Shown piece by piece: positions 19,334 to 27,773 of a DNA stretch of 64,000 nt. The position numbers and the translations under genes were made by a program. This DNA comes from Rhodopseudomonas_A palustris_F (GTDB lineage: Bacteria > Pseudomonadota > Alphaproteobacteria > Rhizobiales > Xanthobacteraceae). Position 1 is the first letter of the stretch, and every line of letters begins with the position of its first letter. The notes under the pieces are model-generated. The model saw nothing but the letters and a program-made list of their open reading frames with translations, made no database searches and was not told the DNA's origin. The stretch covers positions 4,030,001 to 4,094,000 of the forward strand of contig NC_007925.1 of the NCBI RefSeq assembly GCF_000013745.1, in the 5' to 3' direction.

Positions 19334-20161
19334 ATGACCGATTTCGAGCGAAAGCCGCGTTTCGGGCGCAAGCCCGACAAATCCAGCCGCAATCCCAAGG
19401 AGGCCGGCCGGCAGCCCTGGCGCGACCGCGAATCCCGTCCCGACGGACCGGCCATCCTGTATGGCTGGCATACCGTGGTGGCGGCGCTCGGCAATCCGCA
19501 GCGCACGATTCGCAAGCTTCTGCTCAGCGAGAACGCCGCGCGAAGGCTGGCGGATGAAAACATCGACACCCGGGTGCCGCCGGAAATCGTCCGGCCGAGC
19601 CTGATCGACCAGCGGCTCGGCCCCGACGCGGTGCATCAGGGCCTGCTCGCCGAAGCCGACCCGCTGGAGCCGCCGGAACTCGACACCCTGCCGCAACAGG
19701 GCATCGTGCTGGTGCTCGACCAGATCACCGATCCGCACAATGTCGGGGCGATTCTGCGCTCGGCCGCCGCCTTCGCCGTCAAGGCGATCGTCACCACCGC
19801 CCGGCACAGCCCGGAAGCCACCGGCGTGCTGGCGAAATCCGCTTCCGGCGCGCTCGAACTGGTGCCGATGGTCACGGTGCAGAACCTCGCCCGCGCGCTG
19901 ACCGACTTGAACGACCGCGGTTTCCAGACCGTCGGGCTCGACAGCGAAGGTGGCGACGACCTCGCGACGATTCCGCTCTCCGCGCCGCTGGCGCTGGTGC
20001 TCGGCGCCGAGGGCAAGGGGCTGCGGCAACTGACGCGGCAGACCTGTAGCGCGCTGGCGCGGCTCGACATGCCGGGCGAGATCAAGAGCCTCAACGTCTC
20101 CAACGCCGCAGCATTGGCGCTCTATATCGGCGCGAGCCGGCTCGGGCTGATGAAGGGCTAG
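19334..20161 (+). CDS. rlmB: 23S rRNA (guanosine-2'-O-)-methyltransferase RlmB (TrmH/SpoU family)
   Basis: It methylates the 2'-O of a guanosine in the 23S rRNA P-loop. The 276-residue protein has a basic, low-complexity N-terminal tail (to about 42), a substrate-binding domain (45-115) and a SPOUT knot. The three SpoU motifs are DQITDPHNVGAILRSA, LVLGAEGKGLRQL and IKSLNVSNAAALALY. ATG 19334 follows CCGGG and removes a spurious 21-residue extension. The family also contains tRNA methylases such as TrmH, but the N-terminal domain and motif details favour RlmB. Confidence 0.9.
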   Translation: MTDFERKPRFGRKPDKSSRNPKEAGRQPWRDRESRPDGPAILYGWHTVVAALGNPQRTIRKLLLSENAARRLADENIDTRVPPEIVRPSLIDQRLGPDAVHQGLLAEADPLEPPELDTLPQQGIVLVLDQITDPHNVGAILRSAAAFAVKAIVTTARHSPEATGVLAKSASGALELVPMVTVQNLARALTDLNDRGFQTVGLDSEGGDDLATIPLSAPLALVLGAEGKGLRQLTRQTCSALARLDMPGEIKSLNVSNAAALALYIGASRLGLMKG

Positions 20162-20183
20162 CGTTCAGCCGTCTCCTCCGCCC

Positions 20184-20232
20184 GTCATTCCGGATTGCGA
20201 GTTCGTTAGAACGAGCAAGTCCGGAATCCATA
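20184..20232. repeat. Palindromic repeat class A copy 3, left part (split by IS)
   Basis: It starts GTCATTCCGGATTGCGAG and is interrupted after GGAATCCATA. The remaining half resumes at 21611. Comparison with the intact copy at 5484 shows the IS entered near the centre of the palindrome. Confidence 0.88.
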
Positions 20233-20246
20233 TGTGGACGGCCCCC
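20233..20246. repeat. Left subterminal inverted repeat of the IS
   Basis: TGTGGACGGCCCCC is the exact reverse complement of 21589-21602. Confidence 0.9.
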
Positions 20247-20489
20247 GAGCCACAAGAGTTTTTGATGTCGGATCGGATCGCTTGCATCCATATGTCCGGC
20301 CTGTTGATGCGGTCGCTTTGGACCGCTGGCCAAGATGGTTTCCGCGACGCGAGCTCCACACATAGTCACGACCTTTACGTGCCAATGGATTCCACGGACT
20401 GTCTCGCCTCTCGGATCGATCGATCGCGCCATCTGTCTCCTCTTGCAGCTCCGGCCCGGCCGGCGGGCGAATGCCTGCCGGCCGATCTC
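20247..20489 (-). ncRNA. Candidate bridge RNA region of the IS
   Basis: This non-coding ~240 bases lies between the transposase stop and the IS end, where IS1111-group elements encode their bridge RNA. Two guide-like matches are visible. ATCCATATGT at 20286-20295 repeats the left junction (20226-20235). ATGGATTCC at 20385-20393 repeats the right target flank (21626-21634). RNA ends and folding are not determined here. Confidence 0.5.
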
Positions 20490-21530
20490 TCAGGCGGCGT
20501 GCGGCGATGCGTTCAGCATCCGCGCGCCGTCGTAATTTTCTCCGGTCAGCATCAGCTTCCAGGCGATCCGGGCGATCTTGTTGGCGAGCGCTACCGCCGC
20601 GAGCTTGGGCGGCTTGCGCGCCAGCAGCGCCAGCAACCACGGCGACGCCCGGCCGCGGCCACGGCGCACCTGCTGGATCACCGCGGTCGCTCCCGCCACC
20701 AACAGGCTGCGTAGCAGTTCATCGCCGGCGCGGGTGATGGTGCCGAGCCGAAGCTTGCCGGCGGTGGAATGATCCTTCGGCGTCAAGCCGAGCCAGGCCG
20801 CAAAGGCCCTGGCCGAGGCGAAGGTCTGCGGCACCGGCGTTTTCATCACCAGCGCACTGGCGCCGATCGGTCCTACTCCGGGAATCTGCGCCAGCCGCCG
20901 GCTGCAGGCGTCGGCGCGATGCCAGGCCAACAGCTTGGCGTCGATCACCTTCAGCTCATTCTGCAGTCGCGCGTAGTCCTGGCCCTGCAGCGCGAACAGC
21001 TCGCGCGCCAGCGTCGGCACGGTGTCGTCCTGCGCGATCCGCAACAGCAGCGGCTCGATCTTGTCGAGACCTCTCGGCGAGATCAGGCCGAATTCCGCGG
21101 CATAACCGCGAATCGCATTGCTCAGCTGGGTACGCCTTGCGATCAGCTGCTGCCGCAGTCCCATCAGCATCAGCGCCGCCTGCTGCTCCGCGGTCTTCAC
21201 CGGCACGAACTCCATCGTCGGCCGGCTCATCGCCTCGCACAACGCCTCGGCGTCGCGCCCGTCGTTCTTGTTGCGCTTGACGTAAGGCTTGACGTGCTGC
21301 GGCGCCAACAGCTTCACCACGTGGCCGAGTTTGCCCAGCTCCCGCGCCAGGTAGTGCGCCGCACCGCAGGCCTCGATCCCGATCGGCGTCGGCGGCAGCT
21401 TGGCGAAGAACGCCAGCATCTCCTTGCGCCGCAGCTTCTTGCGCAGCACCGGCTTCTCGGCGGCATCGACCCCGTGCAGCTGGAAAAAATGCTTCGACGT
21501 ATCCATCCCAATGCGGATAATCTGCTCCAT
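20490..21530 (-). CDS. IS110/IS1111 family transposase (DEDD recombinase)
   Basis: This 346-residue recombinase has an N-terminal RuvC-like DEDD domain. The acidic residues are recognisable in IGMDTSKHFF, IGIEACGAA and NKNDGRDAEAL. The C-terminal Transposase_20 domain contains IPGVGPIGASALV and HSTAGKLRLGTITRAGDELLR, with the conserved Ser. ATG 21530 (MEQIIRIGMD) is preferred over a 12-residue extension that would start within the IS end. The frame is complete, so the element may still be active. It inserts through RNA-guided recombination in related elements. Confidence 0.95.
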   Translation of the reverse strand: MEQIIRIGMDTSKHFFQLHGVDAAEKPVLRKKLRRKEMLAFFAKLPPTPIGIEACGAAHYLARELGKLGHVVKLLAPQHVKPYVKRNKNDGRDAEALCEAMSRPTMEFVPVKTAEQQAALMLMGLRQQLIARRTQLSNAIRGYAAEFGLISPRGLDKIEPLLLRIAQDDTVPTLARELFALQGQDYARLQNELKVIDAKLLAWHRADACSRRLAQIPGVGPIGASALVMKTPVPQTFASARAFAAWLGLTPKDHSTAGKLRLGTITRAGDELLRSLLVAGATAVIQQVRRGRGRASPWLLALLARKPPKLAAVALANKIARIAWKLMLTGENYDGARMLNASPHAA

Positions 21531-21588
21531 GGACGGCTCCCATGTTTGAGTTTGCGACAACCTCATTCTGGCACAAAGCGATGCCGTA

Positions 21589-21602
21589 GGGGGCCGTCCA
21601 CA
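21589..21602. repeat. Right subterminal inverted repeat of the IS
   Basis: GGGGGCCGTCCACA pairs exactly with 20233-20246. Confidence 0.9.
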
Positions 21603-21610
21603 CCATCATA

Positions 21611-21675
21611 CTCCCTGCAGGGGTTATGGATTCCGGGCTCGCTCGCCGCTCACGCGGCTCGCGCCCCGGAATGAC
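21611..21675. repeat. Palindromic repeat class A copy 3, right part
   Basis: It continues the split copy with CTCCCTGCAGGGG and ends CCGGAATGAC. Confidence 0.88.
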
Positions 21676-21717
21676 GGCCTGGGAATCTTGAAGCGCATCA
21701 ATCCAACTCAAAAATCT

Positions 21718-22704
21718 CTACCGCACGAACTCGCCTTCGAGTTCATCCTCGATGTGAATCCGGATGATGTCGTCGAAGGTGTTTTCCGCGGTGCTGAAGC
21801 CGAGGCTTTGCGCGCGGTCGGTGGAAAAGTCGCGCGGCCAGCCGGCGACGATGCCGATGATCGCCGGATCCGGCTCGCGCCTGATCCGCGCGACGACGCC
21901 CTGCCCCGCCACCCGCGCGAGGGCTGCAATCTGTTCCCCGACCGTCACCGAAAGCCCGGGCATCGACAGATTGCGCCGCGGCCCCATCGCCTTCAGATCC
22001 ATGGTCGCGGCGTGCAGCAGGAAGCCCACCGCGGAGCGCGGCGAGGCGTGCCAGTGCCGCACGTCATCCGACACCGGCAGCACCGCCTCGTGGCCCGCCA
22101 GCGGCTCGCGGATGATATTGGAGAAGAAACCCGACGCCGCCTTGTTCGGCTTGCCCGGGCGGACGCAGATCGTCGGCAGCCGGATGCCGATGCCGTCGAC
22201 AAAGCCCTTGCGGCTGTAATCCGCCAGCAGCAATTCGCAGATCGATTTCTGGGTGCCGTAGCTGGTCAGCGGGGTGTGAAAGAACTCGTCGCCGATCTTG
22301 TCGAGGAACGGCGCGCCGAACACCGCGATCGACGAGGTGAACACCAGCCGCGGCCGGTAGCCGTCGCCGATCGCCCGGATTGCCTCAAGCAGATAGCGGG
22401 TGCCGTCGAGATTGATGCGGTAGCCCTTGTCGAATTCGACCTCGGCCTCGCCGGACACGATCGCCGCGAGATGGAAGATCACCTCCGGACAGCACGCTAC
22501 CAGCGGCGCGGCCCCCAGCGGATCGGCGAAATCCGAGGTGACGATGGTGACCGGAATCGTCGCATCGAGCGGCTTCGGCGCCGCCACCACGTCCTGCAGC
22601 GTCAACCTGGTGATGGCGCGGTCGCCGAGATGACCGTCGCGCAATAGCCGCTCGGTCAGTTTGCGCCCGACCATGCCGGCGGCGCCGAGAATGAGGATGT
22701 GCAA
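21718..22704 (-). CDS. denD: D-erythronate dehydrogenase-like NAD-dependent epimerase/dehydratase
   Basis: It is predicted to oxidise D-erythronate (or a related sugar acid) with NAD. The 328-residue extended SDR begins MHILILGAAGMVGRKLTERLL with the Rossmann GxxGxxG. The catalytic Tyr/Lys are in SYGTQKSICELL. The start is a TTG with AGGAG seven bases upstream. It is the last of five minus-strand genes following the carbohydrate importer, which suggests that the transported compound or its product is a sugar acid. Strict DenD partners (a four-carbon acid kinase and isomerase) are not in this window. Confidence 0.85.
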   Translation of the reverse strand: MHILILGAAGMVGRKLTERLLRDGHLGDRAITRLTLQDVVAAPKPLDATIPVTIVTSDFADPLGAAPLVACCPEVIFHLAAIVSGEAEVEFDKGYRINLDGTRYLLEAIRAIGDGYRPRLVFTSSIAVFGAPFLDKIGDEFFHTPLTSYGTQKSICELLLADYSRKGFVDGIGIRLPTICVRPGKPNKAASGFFSNIIREPLAGHEAVLPVSDDVRHWHASPRSAVGFLLHAATMDLKAMGPRRNLSMPGLSVTVGEQIAALARVAGQGVVARIRREPDPAIIGIVAGWPRDFSTDRAQSLGFSTAENTFDDIIRIHIEDELEGEFVR

Positions 22705-22755
22705 GAAGTCGCTCCTGTCGTGATCTTCGTTTCTTTTGCCTCAAACTCTGAGTTT

Positions 22756-22881
22756 GTCATTCCGGGATGCACTTTAGCCGGCGACAGCCGGCTGGAGTGC
22801 AGGCCCGGAATCCATACTCCCTGTGGTGATTATAGATTCCGGGCTCGCTCGCAGCTATCGCTGCTCGCGCCCCGGAACGAC
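22756..22881. repeat. Palindromic intergenic repeat, class A copy 4
   Basis: This ~126-bp copy lies between denD and the second permease gene. Its outer arms are GTCATTCCGG and CCGGAACGAC, and it is more diverged in the middle than other copies. Confidence 0.8.
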
Positions 22882-22928
22882 AGGTGGCGATGTTGGACCG
22901 CATTGCACCGAACGAAGGCTGCAGCGAG

Positions 22929-23849
22929 CTACTCCTTCACCGCGCCGGTCATCGCCGAAACGTAGTGCTCGACGAAGAACGCGTAAAGGATCACCAGCGG
23001 CAACGAGCCGACCAGCGCGCCGGCCATCAGCGAGCCCCATTTGTAGATGTCGCCGTCGACGAATTCGTTGACGATCGCCACCGGCACGGTCTTGTTCTGG
23101 GTGGATTGCAGGAAGGTCAGCGCGTAGATGAACTCGTTCCAGCACAGCGTGAACGAGAAGATGAACGCCGAGATCAGCCCCGGCACCGCCAACGGCACCA
23201 CGATGCGGGTCAGGATCTGCCAGCGCGAGGCGCCGTCGATCAGCGCGCATTCCTCGAGCTCGAACGGGATGGTCTTGAAGTAGCCCATCAGCAGCCAGGT
23301 CGAGAACGGGATCAGCAGCGTCGGATAGACCAGGATTAGCGACAGCGGCGAGTCGAACAGCCCGTAGGCCTGGATCACCGAGGCCAGCGGAATGAACAGC
23401 ACCGAGGGCGGCACCAGATAGGCCATGAAGATCGCGGCGCCGACGGTCTGCGCACCGCGAAACCGCAAGCGCACGATGGCGTAAGCCGCGAGCACCGACG
23501 CGATGATCGACAGCGTGGTCGCGGCGGCGGCGACATACATCGTGTTCCACAGCCAGCGCGGATATTGCGTCTCGAACAACAGCTTCGAGATGTGCTTCAG
23601 CGTCGGCTTGACCACCCAGAACGGGTTGTAGGTCTCCATGTCGATCAGCTGCTCGTCCGGCTTGATCGAGGTCAGCGCCATCCAATAGAACGGAAACAAC
23701 AGCACCACGAGGATGACGAATAGCGGCAGATACAGCGTGACCAGGCGCCGCGGCAGCGACTCCAGGTAGCTCATGCCGTCGCTGTCGTCGTCCTTGGCCG
23801 CGCTGGCGGCGCTGGCGAGGCGCCGGTCGTTGGCGGTGGTTTCAGTCAT
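22929..23849 (-). CDS. Carbohydrate ABC transporter permease (MalG-like)
   Basis: This inner-membrane channel subunit of a CUT1-type sugar importer has 306 residues and about six hydrophobic helices. The EAA loop is ELEECALIDGASRWQILTRIVVPLAVPGL, which docks the ATPase. The start overlaps the end of the partner permease by eight bases, indicating coupling. The long cytoplasmic N-terminus (about 30 residues) is hydrophilic. Confidence 0.93.
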   Translation of the reverse strand: MTETTANDRRLASAASAAKDDDSDGMSYLESLPRRLVTLYLPLFVILVVLLFPFYWMALTSIKPDEQLIDMETYNPFWVVKPTLKHISKLLFETQYPRWLWNTMYVAAAATTLSIIASVLAAYAIVRLRFRGAQTVGAAIFMAYLVPPSVLFIPLASVIQAYGLFDSPLSLILVYPTLLIPFSTWLLMGYFKTIPFELEECALIDGASRWQILTRIVVPLAVPGLISAFIFSFTLCWNEFIYALTFLQSTQNKTVPVAIVNEFVDGDIYKWGSLMAGALVGSLPLVILYAFFVEHYVSAMTGAVKE

Positions 23850-24798
23850 TGTCTGTGCCTTGCTGCCACTTGCGGCGCTGCATGCCGAACCAGGAAATCG
23901 CGATCGCCGCCATCAGGAACGGGATCATCGCGGTGGCGATCGCCGCGCCCTCGCCGAGCCGGCCGGAGAGAATCCCGCGCTGATAGCTCAACGTCGCCAT
24001 CAGATGCGTGGCGTTGACCGGGCCGCCGCGGGTGAGCGCCCAGATCAGTTGAAAATCGGTGAAGGTGAACAGCACCGAAAACGTCATCACCACGGCGATG
24101 ATCGGGGTCAGCAACGGATAGGTGATGTAGCGGAAGCGCTGCCAGGAGGTGGCGCCGTCCAAGGTCGCCGCTTCATACAGCGACGGCGACACCGTCTGCA
24201 GCCCGGCGAGCAGCGTGATCGCCACGAACGGCACGCCGCGCCAGATATTGGCGAAGATCACGCTGGCGCGCGCCCAGTTGGAATCGCCGAGGAAATTGAT
24301 GTTCTCGTGGATCAGCCCCATCTTGGTCAGCGACCAGGAGATGATCGAGAACTGCGAATCGTAGATCCACCAGAACGCGATCGCCGACAGCACCGTCGGC
24401 ACGATGAACGGGATCAGCACCGCGGCGCGGATCATCGCCTTGAACGGCATGTGGCGGTTGAGTAGCAGCGCGAGATAGAGACCGACGGCGAATTTAATGG
24501 CCGAGGCCACGATCGTGTAGAGCAGCGTGTTGAACACACTCAGCCAGAACACCGAGTCGTCCCACAGCCACTGATAGTTCTCCAGCCCGATGAACACCCC
24601 GTCGCGGCCGATGCGGGCGTCGGTGAAGCTCATCCAGACGCCGAGAAACAACGGATACGCGAGAAACAGGATCAGGAACGCCGCCGCCGGCAGCATGAAC
24701 CACAGCGCCAGCCAGCCGCGGTTGGTGCGGAGCCGTTCCCAGGCCGACGCCGCCGGCATCGGTCGGCGCCCGGGCAGCGAAGATTGCATCGTGCTCAT
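23842..24798 (-). CDS. Carbohydrate ABC transporter permease (MalF-like)
   Basis: This first permease of the CUT1 importer has 318 residues, about six transmembrane helices and an EAA loop (LYEAATLDGATSWQRFRYITYPLLTPII). It begins after a 292-base gap from the binding-protein gene; the gap holds a class B palindrome, so a processed or attenuated transcript is likely. Confidence 0.93.
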   Translation of the reverse strand: MSTMQSSLPGRRPMPAASAWERLRTNRGWLALWFMLPAAAFLILFLAYPLFLGVWMSFTDARIGRDGVFIGLENYQWLWDDSVFWLSVFNTLLYTIVASAIKFAVGLYLALLLNRHMPFKAMIRAAVLIPFIVPTVLSAIAFWWIYDSQFSIISWSLTKMGLIHENINFLGDSNWARASVIFANIWRGVPFVAITLLAGLQTVSPSLYEAATLDGATSWQRFRYITYPLLTPIIAVVMTFSVLFTFTDFQLIWALTRGGPVNATHLMATLSYQRGILSGRLGEGAAIATAMIPFLMAAIAISWFGMQRRKWQQGTDND

Positions 24799-24892
24799 CG
24801 TCTGATCGCTCCGTTACTGCCCTGACCGCTCCAACAGCCGCTCCAAGACTCTTAACTCGCCGAATCCATCGAGAAGCCGATTGCCTCTCCGC

Positions 24893-24978
24893 GTCATGGC
24901 CGGGCTTGTCCCGGCCATCCACGAAAAGCGAACACTGAGCCTGTTAGCGTGGATGCCCGGGACAAGCCCGGGCATGAC
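24893..24978. repeat. Palindromic intergenic repeat, class B copy 1
   Basis: This ~86-bp palindrome is framed by GTCATGGCCGGGCTTGTCCC and its near-complement ending GGGCATGAC. A second copy is at 60370. It lies within the ABC transporter operon between binding-protein and permease genes. Confidence 0.85.
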
Positions 24979-25090
24979 GTGGCGGGTTCAGTGCCAGCCT
25001 TGGTACGCAACCCTCGAAGCAACGAGACCATCGGAGCCGAGCTTCGCAATGTCGGCCTCCCCTCGCCGCCTGCGGGAGGGCAACTGTGCC

Positions 25091-26416
25091 TCACGCCCGA
25101 TAGATCCGCTTCAATTGCCGTTCCGCCGAGGCGATCGAGCCCTTCACGTCTTCGCGGCCGGTGCAATAGTTCGCAAACATGTCGACCAGGATGAAGTCGG
25201 CGATCGCCGACGCCGCGTTCTCGCCGAGCGTGCCGAGCCCGGCGGGCGTGCGGGCGCGCTTGGCGACGTCGCGATACGGTGTGGTCTTGGGGTCGGCGGT
25301 CCAGATCGGGTTGGCGTCGTAGGCGTTGAGGAAGTGCGACAGATAGCCCTGCGCCGCCTCGATCCACGGATTGAACTGCGGCGCTTCCAGCATGAAGGCG
25401 GTGAACGCCTTGCAGGCCTGCGGATACTTGGTGAAATTGAAGATCAGCATCGGGAACGCCAGATGCATTTCGCTCGGCTTGCCGTAGGGGCCGATCGGCA
25501 TATAGGCGTGGTTCATGTCCTCGGCGATCGCCGGCGCCTCGCGTTTCGCGGTGACGTAGATCGAAATGCCGTTCACGGTGAGGTGCAACTGCCCGCCGAG
25601 GAACGCCTTGTTGTTGGAGGAATCGTTCCACGACACCGTGCCGGGGATGAACGTGCCGTAGAGCTGCTTGATATATTCCAGCGAGGCCGCGGTTTCCGGC
25701 GAGTTGATCACCACCTTGTTGTTGGCGTCGACCAGATTGCCGCCGAACGTCCACAGCGCCCAATACAGCCAGGTGTTGGCGTCGCCCGAGGCGTGGCCGA
25801 GCGCCATGCCGGCCGGGGTGCCGTTCTTCTGCAGCCCCTTGCACAATTCCAAGAAGCCCGCGGTGTCCTTCGGAAATTCCTTGAAGCCGGCCTTTTCGCA
25901 GGCGGCGATGCGGTAGTTGATCAGCGCGCCGGTGGTGGCGATCGGCACGCCGACCCATTTGTTGCCGACTTTGCAGTAATCCTCGGCCGACTTGGTCCAG
26001 CCGCCGTATTTGCCACCGAGATAATTCGCGACGTCGGCGACGTCGGTGACCTTGTTACCCAACAAATGCGGCAGCGAATACAACCCCCACACCATGTCGA
26101 GTCCCTGCCCGGTGTTCGCCGCCACCGAGGCCTTGGGCTGAATGTCGTCATAGGATTCGTTGGAGACGCTGACGGCGCAGCCGGTGGCCTTTTGGAACGC
26201 CTCGACGATCTTCATGAAGGCGACGTCCTCGGCTTCGACGAAGCGCTTCCAGCGCAGCAGGTTGATCTTGGCGCCGGCTTCCGGCTTCCACGGCGCGGAC
26301 TGCGCCCAGGCCTTGGCATAGCCCAGCAATTGCTCGGCCGACATCGTCGCCGCGGCGGCCAGCGTCAGCGCGCTGCCCTTCAGCAAGGTTCGGCGATCCG
26401 GGGTAAATCCAGTCAT
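25091..26416 (-). CDS. Sugar ABC transporter substrate-binding protein, Tat-type signal
   Basis: This 441-residue periplasmic binding protein of the family 1 (MalE-like) sugar class has a twin-Arg signal (DRRTLLKGSALTLAAAAT, cleavage after about 39, AKAWAQ). Export folded through Tat is therefore probable. The mature part carries the two-lobe pattern with many Trp/Tyr residues. ATG 26416 has AGGGAGA upstream. It lies between the ATPase and permease genes, all on the minus strand. Sugar specificity cannot be read directly. Confidence 0.92.
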   Translation of the reverse strand: MTGFTPDRRTLLKGSALTLAAAATMSAEQLLGYAKAWAQSAPWKPEAGAKINLLRWKRFVEAEDVAFMKIVEAFQKATGCAVSVSNESYDDIQPKASVAANTGQGLDMVWGLYSLPHLLGNKVTDVADVANYLGGKYGGWTKSAEDYCKVGNKWVGVPIATTGALINYRIAACEKAGFKEFPKDTAGFLELCKGLQKNGTPAGMALGHASGDANTWLYWALWTFGGNLVDANNKVVINSPETAASLEYIKQLYGTFIPGTVSWNDSSNNKAFLGGQLHLTVNGISIYVTAKREAPAIAEDMNHAYMPIGPYGKPSEMHLAFPMLIFNFTKYPQACKAFTAFMLEAPQFNPWIEAAQGYLSHFLNAYDANPIWTADPKTTPYRDVAKRARTPAGLGTLGENAASAIADFILVDMFANYCTGREDVKGSIASAERQLKRIYRA

Positions 26417-26489
26417 CTTGCGTCGTCTCCCTGTGGTATTGGTTCGTTGATCGACCAATTACTCTGTTAGACTTGGTAGTTCGTCGCGG

Positions 26490-27557
26490 TCAGGACAGTC
26501 GCTTGCCGGTGGCGTCGTCGAACAGATGGGCGGCGCTAGCGCGCGGCTTCAGATAAATCCGGTCGCCGGGCTGCACGTTGCGGCGGTCGCGGAAAATGGC
26601 GATCAGCTCCTGGGCGCCGACCCGCGCCACGATCTGGGTTTCCGATCCGGTCGGCTCCACCACCACCACTTCGGCCTCGATGCCGTCGTCGGAAAATTCC
26701 AGATGCTCGGGCCTGATACCATAGGTCACCGCCTTGCCGTTGGCCGAGGCCGGCGCCGCTTCGATCGGCAGCCTGGCGCCGCTCGCGGTCTCCACCCAGG
26801 GCTGGCCGCCATTGACCTTGAGTTCGCCGGCGAGGAAATTCATCGCCGGCGAGCCGATGAAGCCGGCGACGAATTTGTTGTCGGGGCGGTCGTAGAGGTC
26901 GAGCGGCGAGCCCATCTGCTCGACGATGCCGTCCTGCATCACCACGATCTTGTCGGCCATGGTCATCGCCTCGATCTGGTCGTGGGTGACGTAGACCGTG
27001 GTGGTCTTCAGCCGCTGGTGCAGTTCCTTGATTTCGGTACGCATCGCCACCCGCAGCTTGGCATCGAGGTTCGACAACGGCTCGTCGAACAGAAACACCT
27101 GCGGATCGCGGACGATGGCGCGGCCCATTGCGACGCGCTGGCGCTGGCCGCCGGAGAGTTGCCGCGGATAGCGGTCGAGCAGCTTGCGCAGATCGAGAAT
27201 GTCGGCGGCGCGGTTGACCTTCTCGTCGATCACCGCCTGCTCGGTGCCGCGCAGCTTCAGCGAAAACCCCATGTTCTGCGCCACCGTCATATGCGGATAC
27301 AGCGCGTAGTTCTGGAACACCATGGCGATGTCGCGCTCTTTCGGTTGCACGTCGTTGACCACGCGGTCGCCGATCGAGATGGTGCCGGAGGTGATCTTTT
27401 CCAGGCCCGCCAGCATCCGTAGTAAGGTGGACTTGCCGCAGCCGGAGGGGCCGACCAGCACCACAAAGGCGCCGTCCTCGATCGGGACGCTGACGCCGTG
27501 CAACACTTCGAAGCCGCCGAAAGATTTCCGCACGTCGTGGATCTGCACCGACGCCAT
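26490..27557 (-). CDS. Carbohydrate ABC transporter ATP-binding protein (UgpC/MalK-like)
   Basis: This 355-residue ATPase has Walker A GPSGCGKSTLL (about 36-46), signature LSGGQRQR, Walker B VFLFDEPLSNLD, the switch His (VTHDQIE) and C-terminal TOBE domains (from about 240). ATG 27557 has GGGAGGAA upstream. It is the first gene of the minus-strand sugar importer operon and is divergent from the IlvD-type dehydratase with a 216-base promoter region between. Confidence 0.94.
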   Translation of the reverse strand: MASVQIHDVRKSFGGFEVLHGVSVPIEDGAFVVLVGPSGCGKSTLLRMLAGLEKITSGTISIGDRVVNDVQPKERDIAMVFQNYALYPHMTVAQNMGFSLKLRGTEQAVIDEKVNRAADILDLRKLLDRYPRQLSGGQRQRVAMGRAIVRDPQVFLFDEPLSNLDAKLRVAMRTEIKELHQRLKTTTVYVTHDQIEAMTMADKIVVMQDGIVEQMGSPLDLYDRPDNKFVAGFIGSPAMNFLAGELKVNGGQPWVETASGARLPIEAAPASANGKAVTYGIRPEHLEFSDDGIEAEVVVVEPTGSETQIVARVGAQELIAIFRDRRNVQPGDRIYLKPRASAAHLFDDATGKRLS

Positions 27558-27773
27558 CAATTCCTCCCAGACACCGTCGGCTTGTATTGCGGTCGTTGCC
27601 GCTGCCGCGTTGTGTTGAGCGAGGTCTTAGCAGAAAATTTCGGCGGTGTCGCCGCATGAAAACGTGACGAACATCGCGCGGCCGACGTTGCGCCGTCCAG
27701 ATTGCCATGCCAACATTAGCCGGCAACAACAAATGCGCGCCAAAAATTCAATGTGTGCGCTGCGGGAGAAACG

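Larger units (their letters stand above)
20233..21610 (-). mobile_element. IS110-family (IS1111 subgroup) insertion sequence
   Basis: This ~1.38-kb element carries one DEDD transposase. The 14-bp perfect subterminal inverted repeats TGTGGACGGCCCCC (20233-20246) and GGGGGCCGTCCACA (21589-21602) are typical of IS1111-group members. Flanks are the two halves of a palindromic repeat, with ATA at both junctions, so the exact ends are uncertain by a few bases. The long non-coding segment is 3' of the transposase, the IS1111 arrangement. Confidence 0.9.
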
